From assembly GCA_003194525.1 (NCBI GenBank), contig NBIV01000142.1:121322-185321 (forward strand): a DNA stretch of 64,000 nt, given 5' to 3'. Under the pieces are notes generated by a model, which was given only the letters and a program-made list of their open reading frames with translations, made no database searches and had not been told where the DNA came from. A program made the translations under genes and the position numbers. Below, in pieces: positions 44,478 through 54,106 of this stretch; positions within the stretch are counted from its first letter, which is position 1, and every line of letters begins with the position of its first letter. The stretch comes from Gracilariopsis chorda (taxonomy: Eukaryota > Rhodophyta > Florideophyceae > Gracilariales > Gracilariaceae).

Positions 44478-45218
44478 ATGCAGACCTTCGTGACACCATT
44501 GCTTTCGTGTCAGAGAGCAGTTTCAGTAAAATGTTGTAACAATGGAGCACCAGCAAAGGCTCGTCGCTTGAGCCTTCCAACTTTTCGAGAGCGCCGGGCT
44601 TTGCAAGAAAACCACATTGAAAGGGCTGGAGGAAGAGCTTCGAAGTTTGTTCGCACTGAAACGTTTAACCTTATGGTATGGCCGCTCACGGTAACGAAGC
44701 CACAAGATGATAGATTTAAGTCTGCGTTTGACCAGTTTCAGAGAACCATCAACAAATATGAACTTTTGTCGGAGAACGACTCGGGAATTAACGATGACGC
44801 AGTTTGCAGTTCAACAACTGATGAGAACCTTACACCAGAATCATCAGTGCAGGGCGACAAACTTCTTGCTGAACAACAGAATCAAGAGTCTGACTCACAA
44901 TTGCTATCACAAGAAGTGCGTTTCGATATCCCGTCCTGGGCCTACATCGTGCGAGTGAGGGCATCCAAGAGCGTCATGGGAAAACGCGCAGTGCAGCGGA
45001 ACCGCGCGAAACGTCGAATACGCGCGGCTGCGGCACGGCTCATGCCGGATCATGCAAGACGAGGATATGAATACGTGTTTTCCACTCATCCTGAAGCATT
45101 GATATGCCCGTTTTCTGTGATTCTGAGTGATGTTGAGACAGCTCTGCGAGTCTCATCGCTATGGCAAGACTACATGACTACCGAGGAACTTCGCCGAGAA
45201 ATGTATTCCAAACGATAG
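44478..45218 (+). CDS. rnpA: Bacterial-type RNase P protein component (RnpA-like), organellar
   Basis: This 246-residue intronless protein starts at the ATG at 44478. Its C-terminal half, residues about 161-235, has the RnpA signature: RASKSVMGKRAVQRNRAKRR, where bacterial RnpA has S-K-K-V-G-x-A-V-x-R-N-R-x-K-R-R. The family's RGYEYVF and HPEALICPFSVILSD follow, corresponding to the conserved strand and the last helix. This is the RNA-binding protein that supports the catalytic RNA in 5' trimming of tRNA precursors. The wording of this block is closer to alphaproteobacterial than to cyanobacterial RnpA as I remember them, so mitochondrial action is possible; plastid is the alternative. The N-terminal 60 residues are basic and poor in acidic residues, as in a transit peptide. 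Residues 85-150 are a Ser/Asn/Gln-rich insertion. The symbol is the bacterial name, used by homology. Confidence 0.72.
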   Translation: MQTFVTPLLSCQRAVSVKCCNNGAPAKARRLSLPTFRERRALQENHIERAGGRASKFVRTETFNLMVWPLTVTKPQDDRFKSAFDQFQRTINKYELLSENDSGINDDAVCSSTTDENLTPESSVQGDKLLAEQQNQESDSQLLSQEVRFDIPSWAYIVRVRASKSVMGKRAVQRNRAKRRIRAAAARLMPDHARRGYEYVFSTHPEALICPFSVILSDVETALRVSSLWQDYMTTEELRREMYSKR

Positions 45219-45594
45219 GAGTTAATCGACTCCGTCAAGGTCTCTGCGCCCCTTCTACTACATTTCTTTCAGCAGTCCATTTGGATTTCACATGAAGACG
45301 ACATCTTTGCCTTGGAACGTGATCATGAGCACCGATGTCATCTTCTTGGATTCATTTCCATCCATGTGAAGTCTATATGGTACTTTTCCTTGTTATTCTC
45401 ATCAATGCATATTATTCTGGAATGAAACCTTCACATCCCAGTGGTACTACTGGCCAAAAACAAAGGGTCTTTTCCTCAGAAACGCTTAACCTGCTAAAAA
45501 CAGAAGTGTTCTTGGCTTGAATTTCGACAGCTCGGGAACAAAATAGAGTACAAATTTGAAGTCCGTACATTTTAGTATTGCTAGAAGAAGCTCA
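45219..45594. other. Short convergent intergenic region
   Basis: About 375 bp between two convergent stop codons. It should hold both transcript ends. A frame at 45335-45520 is not convincing. Confidence 0.4.
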
Positions 45595-47136
45595 TCATCC
45601 AGAACCAATTAATGTCTCAACATCAGCCACCTCCTTCACAGCATGATTCGATAACACTTCTGGAGGCCGCGATGAGTTTCCTACTACAATATCATCTTCA
45701 ATACGCATTCCAATGCCCCTATAGTGAACAGGGGCAGATATGTCGTCAGCTCGGCAATACAATCCGGGCTCAATGGTAATTACCATATTCTCCTTCAGAG
45801 GAATAGACTTCGGTGCGTTGTGTGTATCATGAACGTCCATACCAAGATAGTGACCTATCGCATGTGGAAAGTACCTCGAATACTCTCCTGCTGTTATCGC
45901 ACTTTCCAGCGTATGTCCTTTCATAAACCCTAGCTGCATAAGACCATCGGTTAAGCGTCGCACTGCTAACATATGAATTCCATCCAAACTAACAGGATTC
46001 CCTTCAGTGTTATTCCCCTCTCTGGCAACTGCAATACATGCCTTCTGAACGTCCAAAACTAGCTCATACATATCTCGTTGAGGTGCGGAAAAGCTCCCGG
46101 AGATTGGCCAAGAACGAGATACGTCTGAGCAATATCCGTGTACTTCGCATCCCGCGTCCACCATCACAAAATCGCCGCTTTGGGCAGTGCTGTTATTGTT
46201 CATGTAGTGCAGTACGGTGCTATTCGGCCCACTCGCTACGACAGAAGGAAACGCCATGCGAAACGGGCCTCGAGCTTTGCAGTTGTACTCAATGGTTGCC
46301 TCTATGAATCTTTCTTCAATCCAATTCTTCTTCCCATCTATCTTCGTCTTAGCCATTGCATCCATTAGAGCCGAAGATATTATTTTCGATGCTTTTCGCA
46401 TCAGCTCAAGTTCCGCATCAGACTTTATCAACCTTTGCTTGTTGATATAGGATTTCGGAGTTTTCTCGAGACTCCATTTGGAAACAAGCGACTTCTGTTC
46501 ATCAGGAGCTAATCGCTGCAAAATTGATGTGATTGATGGATTGATAGAGGGTTCGTAATGAAATGATTGCATCTTAGGTAGAACAAAACAGATATACTCT
46601 TGAAGTTCTGGAGTTGCTCGAACCTGATCAACCCCGAAATATGCTCGGACTTCATCGCCGGTTCCACATGAAGGACCATCCCATAGCTCGCGAGATTCAT
46701 CACGGCGTTCGACGAAGAGAATGTATCGCACATCATCATCGAAACGTTCTACCAAAAGAAAGGAGCCTGGTTCCGTGATTCCGCACATGTACATGAGATC
46801 CGTGTTATGATGATATAAATACGGTACGTCCTCAGTCATATACTTTTGCGGATTCGATGGAAATATTGTGACTGAGTTATTGGGCAAGTCTCTCGCCATC
46901 TTTGCTCGTCGGTCCAGGTACTCTACTCGCGATATTCCTGGAGTTACTTCTCTAGCAGATAAGAGGTGTGAATGTGTATATGATGTGGGCTGCGATAATG
47001 GTCGTTCTATGCGAAAGCTGGCGGAATGTGGACTTGGCACAGTAGAGGTTCCAGTTGTGCGCATGTACCTCAGTCCGCGAAAGCGGTGCATTTGGAGCTT
47101 GCATTGCGAGACCAACCTAGGAAGAAATGAAGGCAT
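45595..47136 (-). CDS. XPNPEP3: Mitochondrial Xaa-Pro aminopeptidase 3 (M24B metallopeptidase)
   Basis: This protein of 513 residues starts at the ATG at 47136 (MPSFLPRLVSQ). The upstream part of the frame has no ATG. The first 60 residues are Arg/Ser/hydrophobic and fit a mitochondrial presequence. Residues about 65-200 are the AMP_N domain (EYLDRRAKMARDLPNNSV, YLYHHNTDLMYMCGI). The pita-bread catalytic domain follows with all five metal ligands: Asp327 (VMVDAG), Asp338 (YCSDVSR), His429 (AIGHYLG), Glu456 (TIEPGLY) and Glu480 (GMRIEDD). The enzyme removes an N-terminal residue before proline. Homologues (human XPNPEP3, yeast Icp55) trim mitochondrial proteins after presequence cleavage. Length and domain order match the family. 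Confidence 0.94.
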   Translation of the reverse strand: MPSFLPRLVSQCKLQMHRFRGLRYMRTTGTSTVPSPHSASFRIERPLSQPTSYTHSHLLSAREVTPGISRVEYLDRRAKMARDLPNNSVTIFPSNPQKYMTEDVPYLYHHNTDLMYMCGITEPGSFLLVERFDDDVRYILFVERRDESRELWDGPSCGTGDEVRAYFGVDQVRATPELQEYICFVLPKMQSFHYEPSINPSITSILQRLAPDEQKSLVSKWSLEKTPKSYINKQRLIKSDAELELMRKASKIISSALMDAMAKTKIDGKKNWIEERFIEATIEYNCKARGPFRMAFPSVVASGPNSTVLHYMNNNSTAQSGDFVMVDAGCEVHGYCSDVSRSWPISGSFSAPQRDMYELVLDVQKACIAVAREGNNTEGNPVSLDGIHMLAVRRLTDGLMQLGFMKGHTLESAITAGEYSRYFPHAIGHYLGMDVHDTHNAPKSIPLKENMVITIEPGLYCRADDISAPVHYRGIGMRIEDDIVVGNSSRPPEVLSNHAVKEVADVETLIGSG

Positions 47137-48267
47137 GGGAAAGCTCGTAGGCGACGATTCTGAGCGTCGCGCCACTAAACGATACAAGCCAGTCCAACTT
47201 GTTTCTTTACCTTTTCAGATCGCTCCACAAAATGCCGAGCTGTGATAGAGAGAACAATGGCTCACTTGAGCAATTTGATGTTAGAAACTCTTCTCGAGCA
47301 TCGCAAGTGAAGAAGTTAGGCAGGTTTGTCGCACGATTCGCTCTGTTATCGTACTGTCCCAGTAGATACTCGTTGATGGCATGCCTCGCAAAGATCAATT
47401 GAAGAAGGACGAGGACGGCAGCGATGGTGGTGCTATGATGCAAGAGCATTGCATAAATACGACACGTGTAGCCAGTTCTCAATGATTCATGCTCATCTGA
47501 CGGTCGATGAAACAACTGCGCCTTGAGGAAGAGGACACCCGCGCTCAATTAGGCGTTCTAAGATGTCCTTGCAGATATCGCCGTCCGATTCGTTTGTGGA
47601 GAAAGCGCTCTGGATACCTTCAGCATCAGAGATTCTGATTTTGCATTTCATTGACGTGAAAGCCCGATGCAAGGCACTGCACAATCCCTGATTCGACTCA
47701 TGAGCCCCCATTTGTAACCAGACTGACGACAGACGCTCTTTCAAAAAGCCACAGTTACTGCTTCAAGTAGGCGCCAGATCTGTCCAAACGAGAATCTTAG
47801 ACGCGCAGAATGGAGCTTTCCTGTGTCTTGCAGAAGCACAACGTTTTGGTGAGGCTTGTATATTCTTGAATGTGAAGTTCATTCGCTGTGCTGTTATAGC
47901 CTTTGTTACGTGTGCCCTTCGTATCTCTTCCGTGTGTTCTGTTTTTTATTTATTTATTATACATTTATGCGAAGGGTAGACTCTTAGAGTACTAAGGGTA
48001 ATAGTGGGGCTGAATCTACAGGACCTGTAGTACAGGTGGTGTACAGGTATGGAAACCTCTCGTGAACAGTAGTTTCAAGGACCAAAAGCCTTCAAACGCC
48101 TCTGTGCTCCTGTTCTGCCTTTAGTACACTTCGTACTCGTATTTTGGGGAGCTGGCAGCCGCCACTTAACTACATCTGTTCACCTTCATAGCAAAAAGCT
48201 GCTACCTTCTTTGAGACTTTTGTTCCACAGTTGTCGCGAGAAGTCATTTCGTTTTCTTTTCTTTAAC
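47137..48267. other. Intergenic, with a possible small minus-strand gene at 47207-47711
   Basis: On the minus strand a frame from the ATG at 47711 (MGAHESNQGLCSALHRAF) runs to 47493, and an overlapping frame (47548-47207) contains a hydrophobic helix (TIAAVLVLLQLIFA). They may be two exons of a small gene, but no convincing splice pair was found. 47950-48060 is low-complexity, and 47980-47998 holds a small palindrome (CTCTTAGAGTAC area). The last 300 bp include the RBX1 promoter. Confidence 0.35.
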
Positions 48268-48789
48268 ATGGCAAACCAAGGTTCGGCTTCGAACATGGAT
48301 ATCGACACCCCTGCCACCGGTCCGGCTCCGAGAGCAGGTGAAGAAAAACCAAAGCCTCGGTTTGAGATTAAGAAATACAACGCAGTGGCACTTTGGGCAT
48401 GGGGTACGTTTCTCCCGGACCCTTTTGCGTAGCCGATCAACACATCACTGACATATACATCTTTGCGCTCGTTCTCTTTTTAGATATGGTCGTGGATAAC
48501 TGCGCTATCTGTCGTAATCACATCATGGACGCCTGCATTGAGTGCCAGGCTAAGCAAACTGCCCCTGGTAGTGAAGACTGCAACGTCGCCTGGGGTGTCT
48601 GCAACCACGCGTTTCACTTTCATTGCATATCGTAAGTATTACACAAAACCATCGGCACCTTTCGCCGGACAAGTTCCTAACAAAACGTTTTCCCTTTTCT
48701 GTGTCCGACTATGCAGGAGGTGGTTGAAAACTCGAGAGGTCTGTCCGCTGGATAACTCTGAGTGGGACTTCCAAAAGTACGGCCGCTGA
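48268..48789 (+). CDS. RBX1: RING-box protein 1 (cullin-RING ubiquitin ligase subunit), three exons
   Basis: Exons are 48268-48403, 48484-48631 and 48717-48789; introns of 80 and 85 bp start GTACGT and GTAAGT and end TAG and CAG. The joined frame codes for 118 residues. The first 30 residues are variable (Pro/Ala). Then come [15 protein letters not shown], which inserts into the cullin, and the RING-H2 domain: [29 protein letters not shown], and CPLD before the end EWDFQKYGR. All zinc ligands of RBX1, including the extra Cys/His set, are present. The protein recruits the ubiquitin-loaded E2 and also helps neddylate cullins. The ending is nearly identical to that of animal RBX1, and this confirmed both splice sites. 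Confidence 0.97.
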
Positions 48790-49766
48790 GCAACGTGCCC
48801 GCAGGACAAACCGCTGCTGCCTCTGTATTGCAAACCACACTTTTGCCAACCCTCAGAGCTGCGTTTTACGCAGTAACTATATATGACATCTTCAGATGCC
48901 CCTCATCTACGCTACTATCCAGCAGTATGTCGTTTCTTCCGTAGATTCATTGCCTTGAAGCCGGCTTTTATGTGTTCGATAAAGCACATGACTAGGAGCC
49001 ATACAATCTTTCATCTCGCATCATTCATGCTTCCCTAGAGATGCTGGTACTTGTACGACTTGTTGTAATCTGCTTCCTAAACGAAGCGCCCATCCTTGTC
49101 AACTCTTTAGAGTCGTTGCGCTTACTCTTATCGTAGTAGGACTCTAAACAAGCAACACATAAGTTGTCTGTTTGTTGCCAGTTGCAACGGGTCCTTAAGA
49201 AGAGTGCTCCATCTCCTGATTTCAATGCTCCGAGTACTCCGTTCTTGTCCAGTTAAATCCAAAGGAATACCAAGAACGTGGTGCAATAGAAAGAGAGTAC
49301 GGTTGGTTTCACGATGACAGGTCTGACAGATTCAGACTCTGAAACAGGCCGTCGTGTGTGAATGAAATCTCCACTACGTACCAACGGTACCAACCGCACG
49401 TGGTGGCCTTTCACGCTCAAATTATCAAGTGAGCTGGGGGAGAATGTGCATTTCGTTACTAAACAGCACGGCATAGAAAACATCTGCCAGTTAAATAGAA
49501 GCCTAAAGTTAGCCTACCCATGGTCACAAAGACCATCACGTTACACTGGTGAGTTTTTGCAACAAAGGCTATACTCTAGATAAACGGTACGAATAGCCTT
49601 ACCCCCATATCTACTGATTGCAGGTCTCTCCTGGAGAAGGAGCTTGACGATGCTTGACGTCGAGAAGATTCATTCAAATTTCAAATGAAAAAGGCTTTGA
49701 AACAGAATTGAAAACAAGTCCCCATTTTGTACCCCACGTTCTTACCCCATCCCTTTTCCGTGGCCT
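48790..49766. other. No gene recognised
   Basis: About 1 kb between RBX1 and the coiled-coil gene. Small frames on both strands (49025-49225 minus, 49253-49583) are not convincing. It contains the RBX1 transcript end and the next promoter. Confidence 0.4.
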
Positions 49767-51236
49767 ATGCGTACCATGACTTTGCATGACGACTTGGCGA
49801 CCTGGATCAAAGAAGAGCTTCCGACCATTCAGGTTCCCAGCGAAGAGACGTTGAAAGCCCTCACAGAACGTGAAGAAGGCAAAAGTCTATGGCAAACAGT
49901 TGTAAAGCGTTTCCGAACAGAACAACACGCCAAGGAGGATCGCTCTTTTTTAGTTCTCACATCACGCGGGGATCGCTCTGAAACAAACAAAAGCCGCGAA
50001 GAGGAATTGCAACGCATAAGAGACGAAACGCGAGATGTAGAGCGGGATATACAGCTTTTGCGAGAGCAGTTGGAAGCTGACGCGGAAGAAGCTAATGAAG
50101 ATGATGGTGACCTCTCCGCCTCGGAAGTGGACAATGCAGTTATGGAAGGTGTGTTGGACATTATCACGGATCGTGAGGAAGAACTAACACATCTACTTGG
50201 ACTATTGCAACAGTCTCCCTGGGGGGACTTGGACGATTCAAGTGAATCTAACTCCGGAGATGAAGGTGCCGAAGCAGACGCAGGAATCGACCAAGCGGTT
50301 CGGCGATGGTGCGAGAAGGGTAGGTCCGAATGGGAGACAGCTGAAAATGAGCTGCGGATTGCTTTAGAGTCGAGTTGGGGTGCTGATGTAGGTGGATCTC
50401 TACTGGCGCTTCTGAACGAAAGCGAGGCAACGCTAGCCGCCGCAGCGCCCGCGGAGGTAAGTAGCACCGAAGCAGGTGCAGAGGAAATGGCGCGAGATGC
50501 GCAGCTACGTGCTTTTTCGCGTCTCCGAACGCTTGAACGCGAACACCAGGCAGCAGAAGAACGAGGCCGAACAATGAAGAACGGTATCGATAAATCTAGA
50601 GTTCTATGGGCACACGTTCAGGCCGAACGGGCCGCGTTGGCTTCTGCAACAGAGCCACGCCAGATCAAGTCTGGCTCAGCTGCGGAAAGACGAGCTAAAC
50701 GCGCAGTTCGACGCGGCAAGGAAGCCGTTAAAGAACTCGAAGGATGTGCAAAAGAACTTTGCACAGGTAGCTTTGCTCTACTTAAGAGTGCCTCAGACGA
50801 CATCAATGACGTCATGACTACAGGAAAACAATTGGAATCAAAACTGTCTTGCGTTGCTTCTATCGCTGAAGATATACTGAACCGAGTGGAAACCGAAGTG
50901 GGCTGTAAAGCAATTGAGCACAGAGAGCAAGCGCAAGCTAAGGCAGTAGAAACTGGCAGCAATTCAACTGCAGACTTGCGTCGCTCTGATGCAGAGCGAT
51001 GGTCGGCACAATGCCGACGAGTCGTAGTTGGTCTTTCCACTCGAAATGAAATGCTTTGCGAACAGCGAGCGGACGCCCTTCAAGGTATTGAGCATGAGGT
51101 TGTACCAGTGCTACGAGCGGCAGTGAATGAGGCCAAGGAATGCCGAGATATACGGATTGCTCCAGTCACGGATGAGATGAGGAACTGGACCTCGCAACCC
51201 GCCCAAGAAGCTGCACCATGGTTGTTCGTGAAGTAG
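49767..51236 (+). CDS. Coiled-coil protein, candidate augmin subunit 5 (HAUS5/AUG5)
   Basis: This intronless 489-residue protein starts at an ATG. Residues 5-65 resemble the conserved N-terminal module of HAUS5/AUG5: LATWIKEELPT, then VPSEETLKAL, then SLWQTVVKRFRTEQHAKEDR, which follows the family pattern (W-x-x-E, a P-S-x-E-x-L helix, then W-x-x-h-h-K-R-h-x-x-E). The rest is heptad-rich coiled coil (about 75-125, 150-165, 225-420) with an acidic patch (EEANEDDGD) near 110-118. Augmin binds spindle microtubules and recruits gamma-tubulin for branching nucleation. Plant AUG5 is longer (near 800 residues), so this would be a short form. Another coiled-coil protein with chance similarity is possible. 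Confidence 0.55.
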   Translation: MRTMTLHDDLATWIKEELPTIQVPSEETLKALTEREEGKSLWQTVVKRFRTEQHAKEDRSFLVLTSRGDRSETNKSREEELQRIRDETRDVERDIQLLREQLEADAEEANEDDGDLSASEVDNAVMEGVLDIITDREEELTHLLGLLQQSPWGDLDDSSESNSGDEGAEADAGIDQAVRRWCEKGRSEWETAENELRIALESSWGADVGGSLLALLNESEATLAAAAPAEVSSTEAGAEEMARDAQLRAFSRLRTLEREHQAAEERGRTMKNGIDKSRVLWAHVQAERAALASATEPRQIKSGSAAERRAKRAVRRGKEAVKELEGCAKELCTGSFALLKSASDDINDVMTTGKQLESKLSCVASIAEDILNRVETEVGCKAIEHREQAQAKAVETGSNSTADLRRSDAERWSAQCRRVVVGLSTRNEMLCEQRADALQGIEHEVVPVLRAAVNEAKECRDIRIAPVTDEMRNWTSQPAQEAAPWLFVK

Positions 51237-51672
51237 GTAACGAGGGTGTACGTGAAAGCAGAAATTCGGCTTTGTGTAAGGGGCTCGCATGGTACGTCTG
51301 AGAATTTTTTGCAGCGTAACAAATGGTAGTATGCCAAGTGTAGAGGGAACGTCCGTTGTTGCCAGTTCAGGCGGGCTCCTGCTTTAGGTTTTGTCCTGGT
51401 TTCCGTGTTTAATCAATCACCAGTTTCTCCTTTTGAGCTTTGTGGAGGCATAAGTTTCTCTGCGGTCGGCAGTGGCTAGCAGTTCGGAGTAAATTTAGGT
51501 TGGTTGACGTTCTCTTATAGCCCCGTCACCAGACGTACTGTGCTCAACAGACCACGAGGAAAAGAAACGTGAAGGGATCTTCAAAATCTGCAATACGAAC
51601 TTAAGACTAGTTCCTGGGAACACATCTTCGTCACGTTCTTATTGCACTTGTACCTACTGACAAGCACTCACA
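51237..51672. promoter_or_regulatory. Intergenic region upstream of the carrier gene
   Basis: About 435 bp without a gene, between two genes in the same orientation. It must contain the end of the coiled-coil transcript and the carrier promoter. No element can be named. Confidence 0.4.
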
Positions 51673-52740
51673 ATGTCTACCAAACCTAGCGACAAACAAC
51701 AGCTTCCGGTCTCTGAGATATTCAAGAAGGCGGGGAAACGTGCCATCGGTGGTGGTGTTCCTGGAGCTGCTGCAATGGCAGCCCAGGTCGTCACGCTGAT
51801 GCCACTGCGCTCAACCATGAACTATCAGTACCGCTACGGTAACACCACCACCACGGCAGCAATACGCACTTTGTATGCCGATGGCGGTGTTCGGCGGTTT
51901 TACAGGGGAGTGCTGCCTGCCATGTTCCAAGGTCCCCTCTCTCGATTCGGAGACACGGCTGCGAACTCTGGCATGCTCACTCTTTTGGACTCGTTCGACA
52001 GCACTAAAGACTTACCTGTGGGAGTGAAAACAGCAGCCGCGTCGAACTCCGCTGCTGCGTGGCGCATCTTTCTAATGCGTAAGCTTGCAATCTCTCTTTC
52101 CGATACATGATACATGATGCAGTACGACGAATCTGACTTATATCCTATCCATACGTCATTTCAAAGCAATCGATGCTTTCAAGACTACACTCCAGGTCGA
52201 GGGAGCCAAAGGCATCAGCGTCTTAAGAGGTAGATTGGCACACGGAGGTCCTCTTGTGCTCTACCATGGTGCAGTGGCAACCTACTCTGCAACCCTTGTC
52301 GGTCAGTATGTTCAACGCGCAACGCCTCTCATGTACTTTTTATTGCGAGTATTCTCTAACTTAACACTCCGTGATCCTCCTTGCCTTAACAATTAAGCTT
52401 CCCGTGGTTCTTCACCTTCAACACTCTTCAAGAGTACATCCCGAAGCCAGAGCCCGATCAGACCTTCCAGAAGTTTGGGCGTAACGCATTTATTGGCTTC
52501 ACATCTTCAGTTGTTTCAGATTGCTGTAGCAACAGCTTGCGCGTCGTGAAGACCACAAAACAGACACATCAAACGCCTATTACATATCCGCAAGCTGTGA
52601 AAATGGTTCTAGACGCTGATGGAATTATGGGGTTACTTGGGCGGGGGCTGCGTACGCGAATCATTGCGAACGGCTTCCAAGGTCTTACCTTCTCTGTGAT
52701 CTGGAAGGCGCTAGAGGAAAAGTGGAACAAATCGTACTAA
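51673..52740 (+). CDS. Mitochondrial carrier (SLC25) family protein, three exons
   Basis: Exons are 51673-52078, 52167-52305 and 52398-52740; introns (88 and 92 bp) start GTAAGC and GTATGT and end AAG. The joined frame has 295 residues, the usual length for a three-repeat carrier. Exon 1 holds repeat one and part of repeat two: GGGVPGAAAMAAQVVTLMPL, with a degenerate signature, and GVRRFYRGVLPAMFQGPLSR. The first splice restores MPIDAFKTTLQVEG, the P-x-D-x-x-K motif of the second repeat. The second restores VGHFPWFFTFNTLQEYIP. The last exon carries repeat three, ending in GLLGRGLRTRIIANGFQGL. The inner-membrane transport substrate cannot be told from sequence; this subgroup is common in algae. 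Its stop codon overlaps that of the neighbouring uracil-DNA glycosylase. Confidence 0.85.
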
Positions 52741-53819
52741 TTGCTTCGCTTCAATGGTTGAAGCTTCTCATGCGGCAAAAGCTGCATATATTTCCTCCTG
52801 ATTTCTTCTATGTCCGTCACCATGTCATGTTTGCGTATTGGGTTGCGTAGGAGATAAGCTGGGTGGAATATAGGCATCATCCACGCTTCCTCACCACCAC
52901 CAAACCATTGCCCCCTGACCTTTGAAATGCTTACCGATCCCAGCATTGCTTGCGTTGCTACAGCTCCGGCCAGAATGATGATTGCTGGCTTGATCAATCT
53001 TATCTCGCCGAGAAGGTAGGGTTCATAGTACTGCATTTCGACAGTGTTCGGAGTTCGATTTTGTCGAGGCCTTCTCTTCACTATGTTTGTGATGTAAACC
53101 TGTGTCTCAGTGTCGAACCCACCATAGGTGAATATCTTATCTAACAATTGGCCAGCACGGCCCACAAACGGCTTTCCTATTTTGTCCTCCATTTCTCCTG
53201 GGGCCTCTCCAATAATCATCATCTTCGCTTTCACTGATCCGCGATATGTGACAATACGACCGCCTTCTTTTTCTAGAGGATCACCTTTCATTGATTGTAG
53301 TGTTTGCAAGTAATCTTCGTGGGAAGAGAACTGAATAGCATCCATATGGCGGGTGGTGCCTCCGTCAGGTTCTGACTTCGACTCCTGTTCTTTGGGAGCT
53401 TTTGCATCGCTTTGTCGATTATTCGTGCTACCAAGGCGACGAATTCGGTAGTCGTGAAAAGGAGACGGCTGAAAGACGGCAGCCCTTTGAGCGTCGCTGA
53501 TACCAGCTCGCGGATTCCATCTACAGAATCTGGTTTTTGGAAAACTTCCTTCCGGCCTTGATGCCATAGATGAGTTCGTTGACTGTGTTCTCAGATTTTC
53601 TTTCGAATAACCGGCTAGTGGAATGAAGCAAAGCGGATTCAAACCTGCACTCTGGACTACTGTTCTCATTCGCTTCGAGAAAGGTCTGGACACCGTCACA
53701 GGATTCATTTCTTCCAGATCCTTCACAACAGGATGAAATGTATTTATTGGGATACTGGTAGTACCGAATGTATGGCGTAAGAACCCTTGGATATCTGTGC
53801 CCTTGCGAGATGAGGCCAT
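52737..53819 (-). CDS. Uracil-DNA glycosylase (family 4 type) lacking the iron-sulfur ligands
   Basis: This 360-residue protein removes uracil from DNA in base-excision repair. The catalytic domain is residues about 165-345. Motif A is GEAPGEMEDKIGKPFVGRAG (residues 204-223), as in family 4/5 enzymes. VYITNIVKRRPRQNRTP and PAIIILAGAVATQAMLG follow, and motif B is FHPAYLLRNP (His319). Family 4 enzymes normally bind a 4Fe-4S cluster with four Cys. Here Arg249 stands at the Cys of VVKCRP and Tyr265 at the Cys of E-x-x-x-C, and no Cys pair precedes motif A. The cluster must be absent. The N-terminal 160 residues are variable, perhaps a targeting region, and contain a PCNA-motif-like QGFLRHTF at residues 11-18. 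The gene is intronless and overlaps the carrier gene's stop by 4 bp. Confidence 0.88.
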   Translation of the reverse strand: MASSRKGTDIQGFLRHTFGTTSIPINTFHPVVKDLEEMNPVTVSRPFSKRMRTVVQSAGLNPLCFIPLAGYSKENLRTQSTNSSMASRPEGSFPKTRFCRWNPRAGISDAQRAAVFQPSPFHDYRIRRLGSTNNRQSDAKAPKEQESKSEPDGGTTRHMDAIQFSSHEDYLQTLQSMKGDPLEKEGGRIVTYRGSVKAKMMIIGEAPGEMEDKIGKPFVGRAGQLLDKIFTYGGFDTETQVYITNIVKRRPRQNRTPNTVEMQYYEPYLLGEIRLIKPAIIILAGAVATQAMLGSVSISKVRGQWFGGGEEAWMMPIFHPAYLLRNPIRKHDMVTDIEEIRRKYMQLLPHEKLQPLKRSN

Positions 53820-53889
53820 ACGGAGCTAATCTTGGACTAGTCCAAAATGAAACTTTCTACTGGAGAGATCAACCAACGAAACCGTTTGC

Positions 53890-54000
53890 AGGGGTAAGGG
53901 TTATCCCTATACCGCTAACCCTTAACCCTTACCCTTCGTAGCAATCTCACCTTTAACCCTTTGATTTTTTGCCAAGCGCTAGCAATCTAACCCTTTATCC
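53890..54000. repeat. Telomere-like CCCTTAA/TAACCC motifs in a promoter
   Basis: Within 110 bp upstream of the glycosylase gene the sequence contains several TAACCCTT or ACCCTT motifs (for example CTAACCCTTAACCCTTACCC). It may be an interstitial telomere-like stretch or a telo-box-type promoter element. It is degenerate and short. Confidence 0.6.
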
Positions 54001-54106
54001 CTTTTATGTTTTCTGCTGTAGGAACTACTGCTGGCAATGCTCGCAGGTCACCTTCCCTCACTGTCATTCATGGTTTCCGTGTCGTAGAGCCTGTCCGATA
54101 TCGATT

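Noticed and set aside
49829-51040. Minus-strand frames of 140-212 codons opposite the coiled-coil gene
   Set aside because: They are Ser/Arg-rich mirror images of Glu/Ala-rich coiled-coil codons and show no domain.
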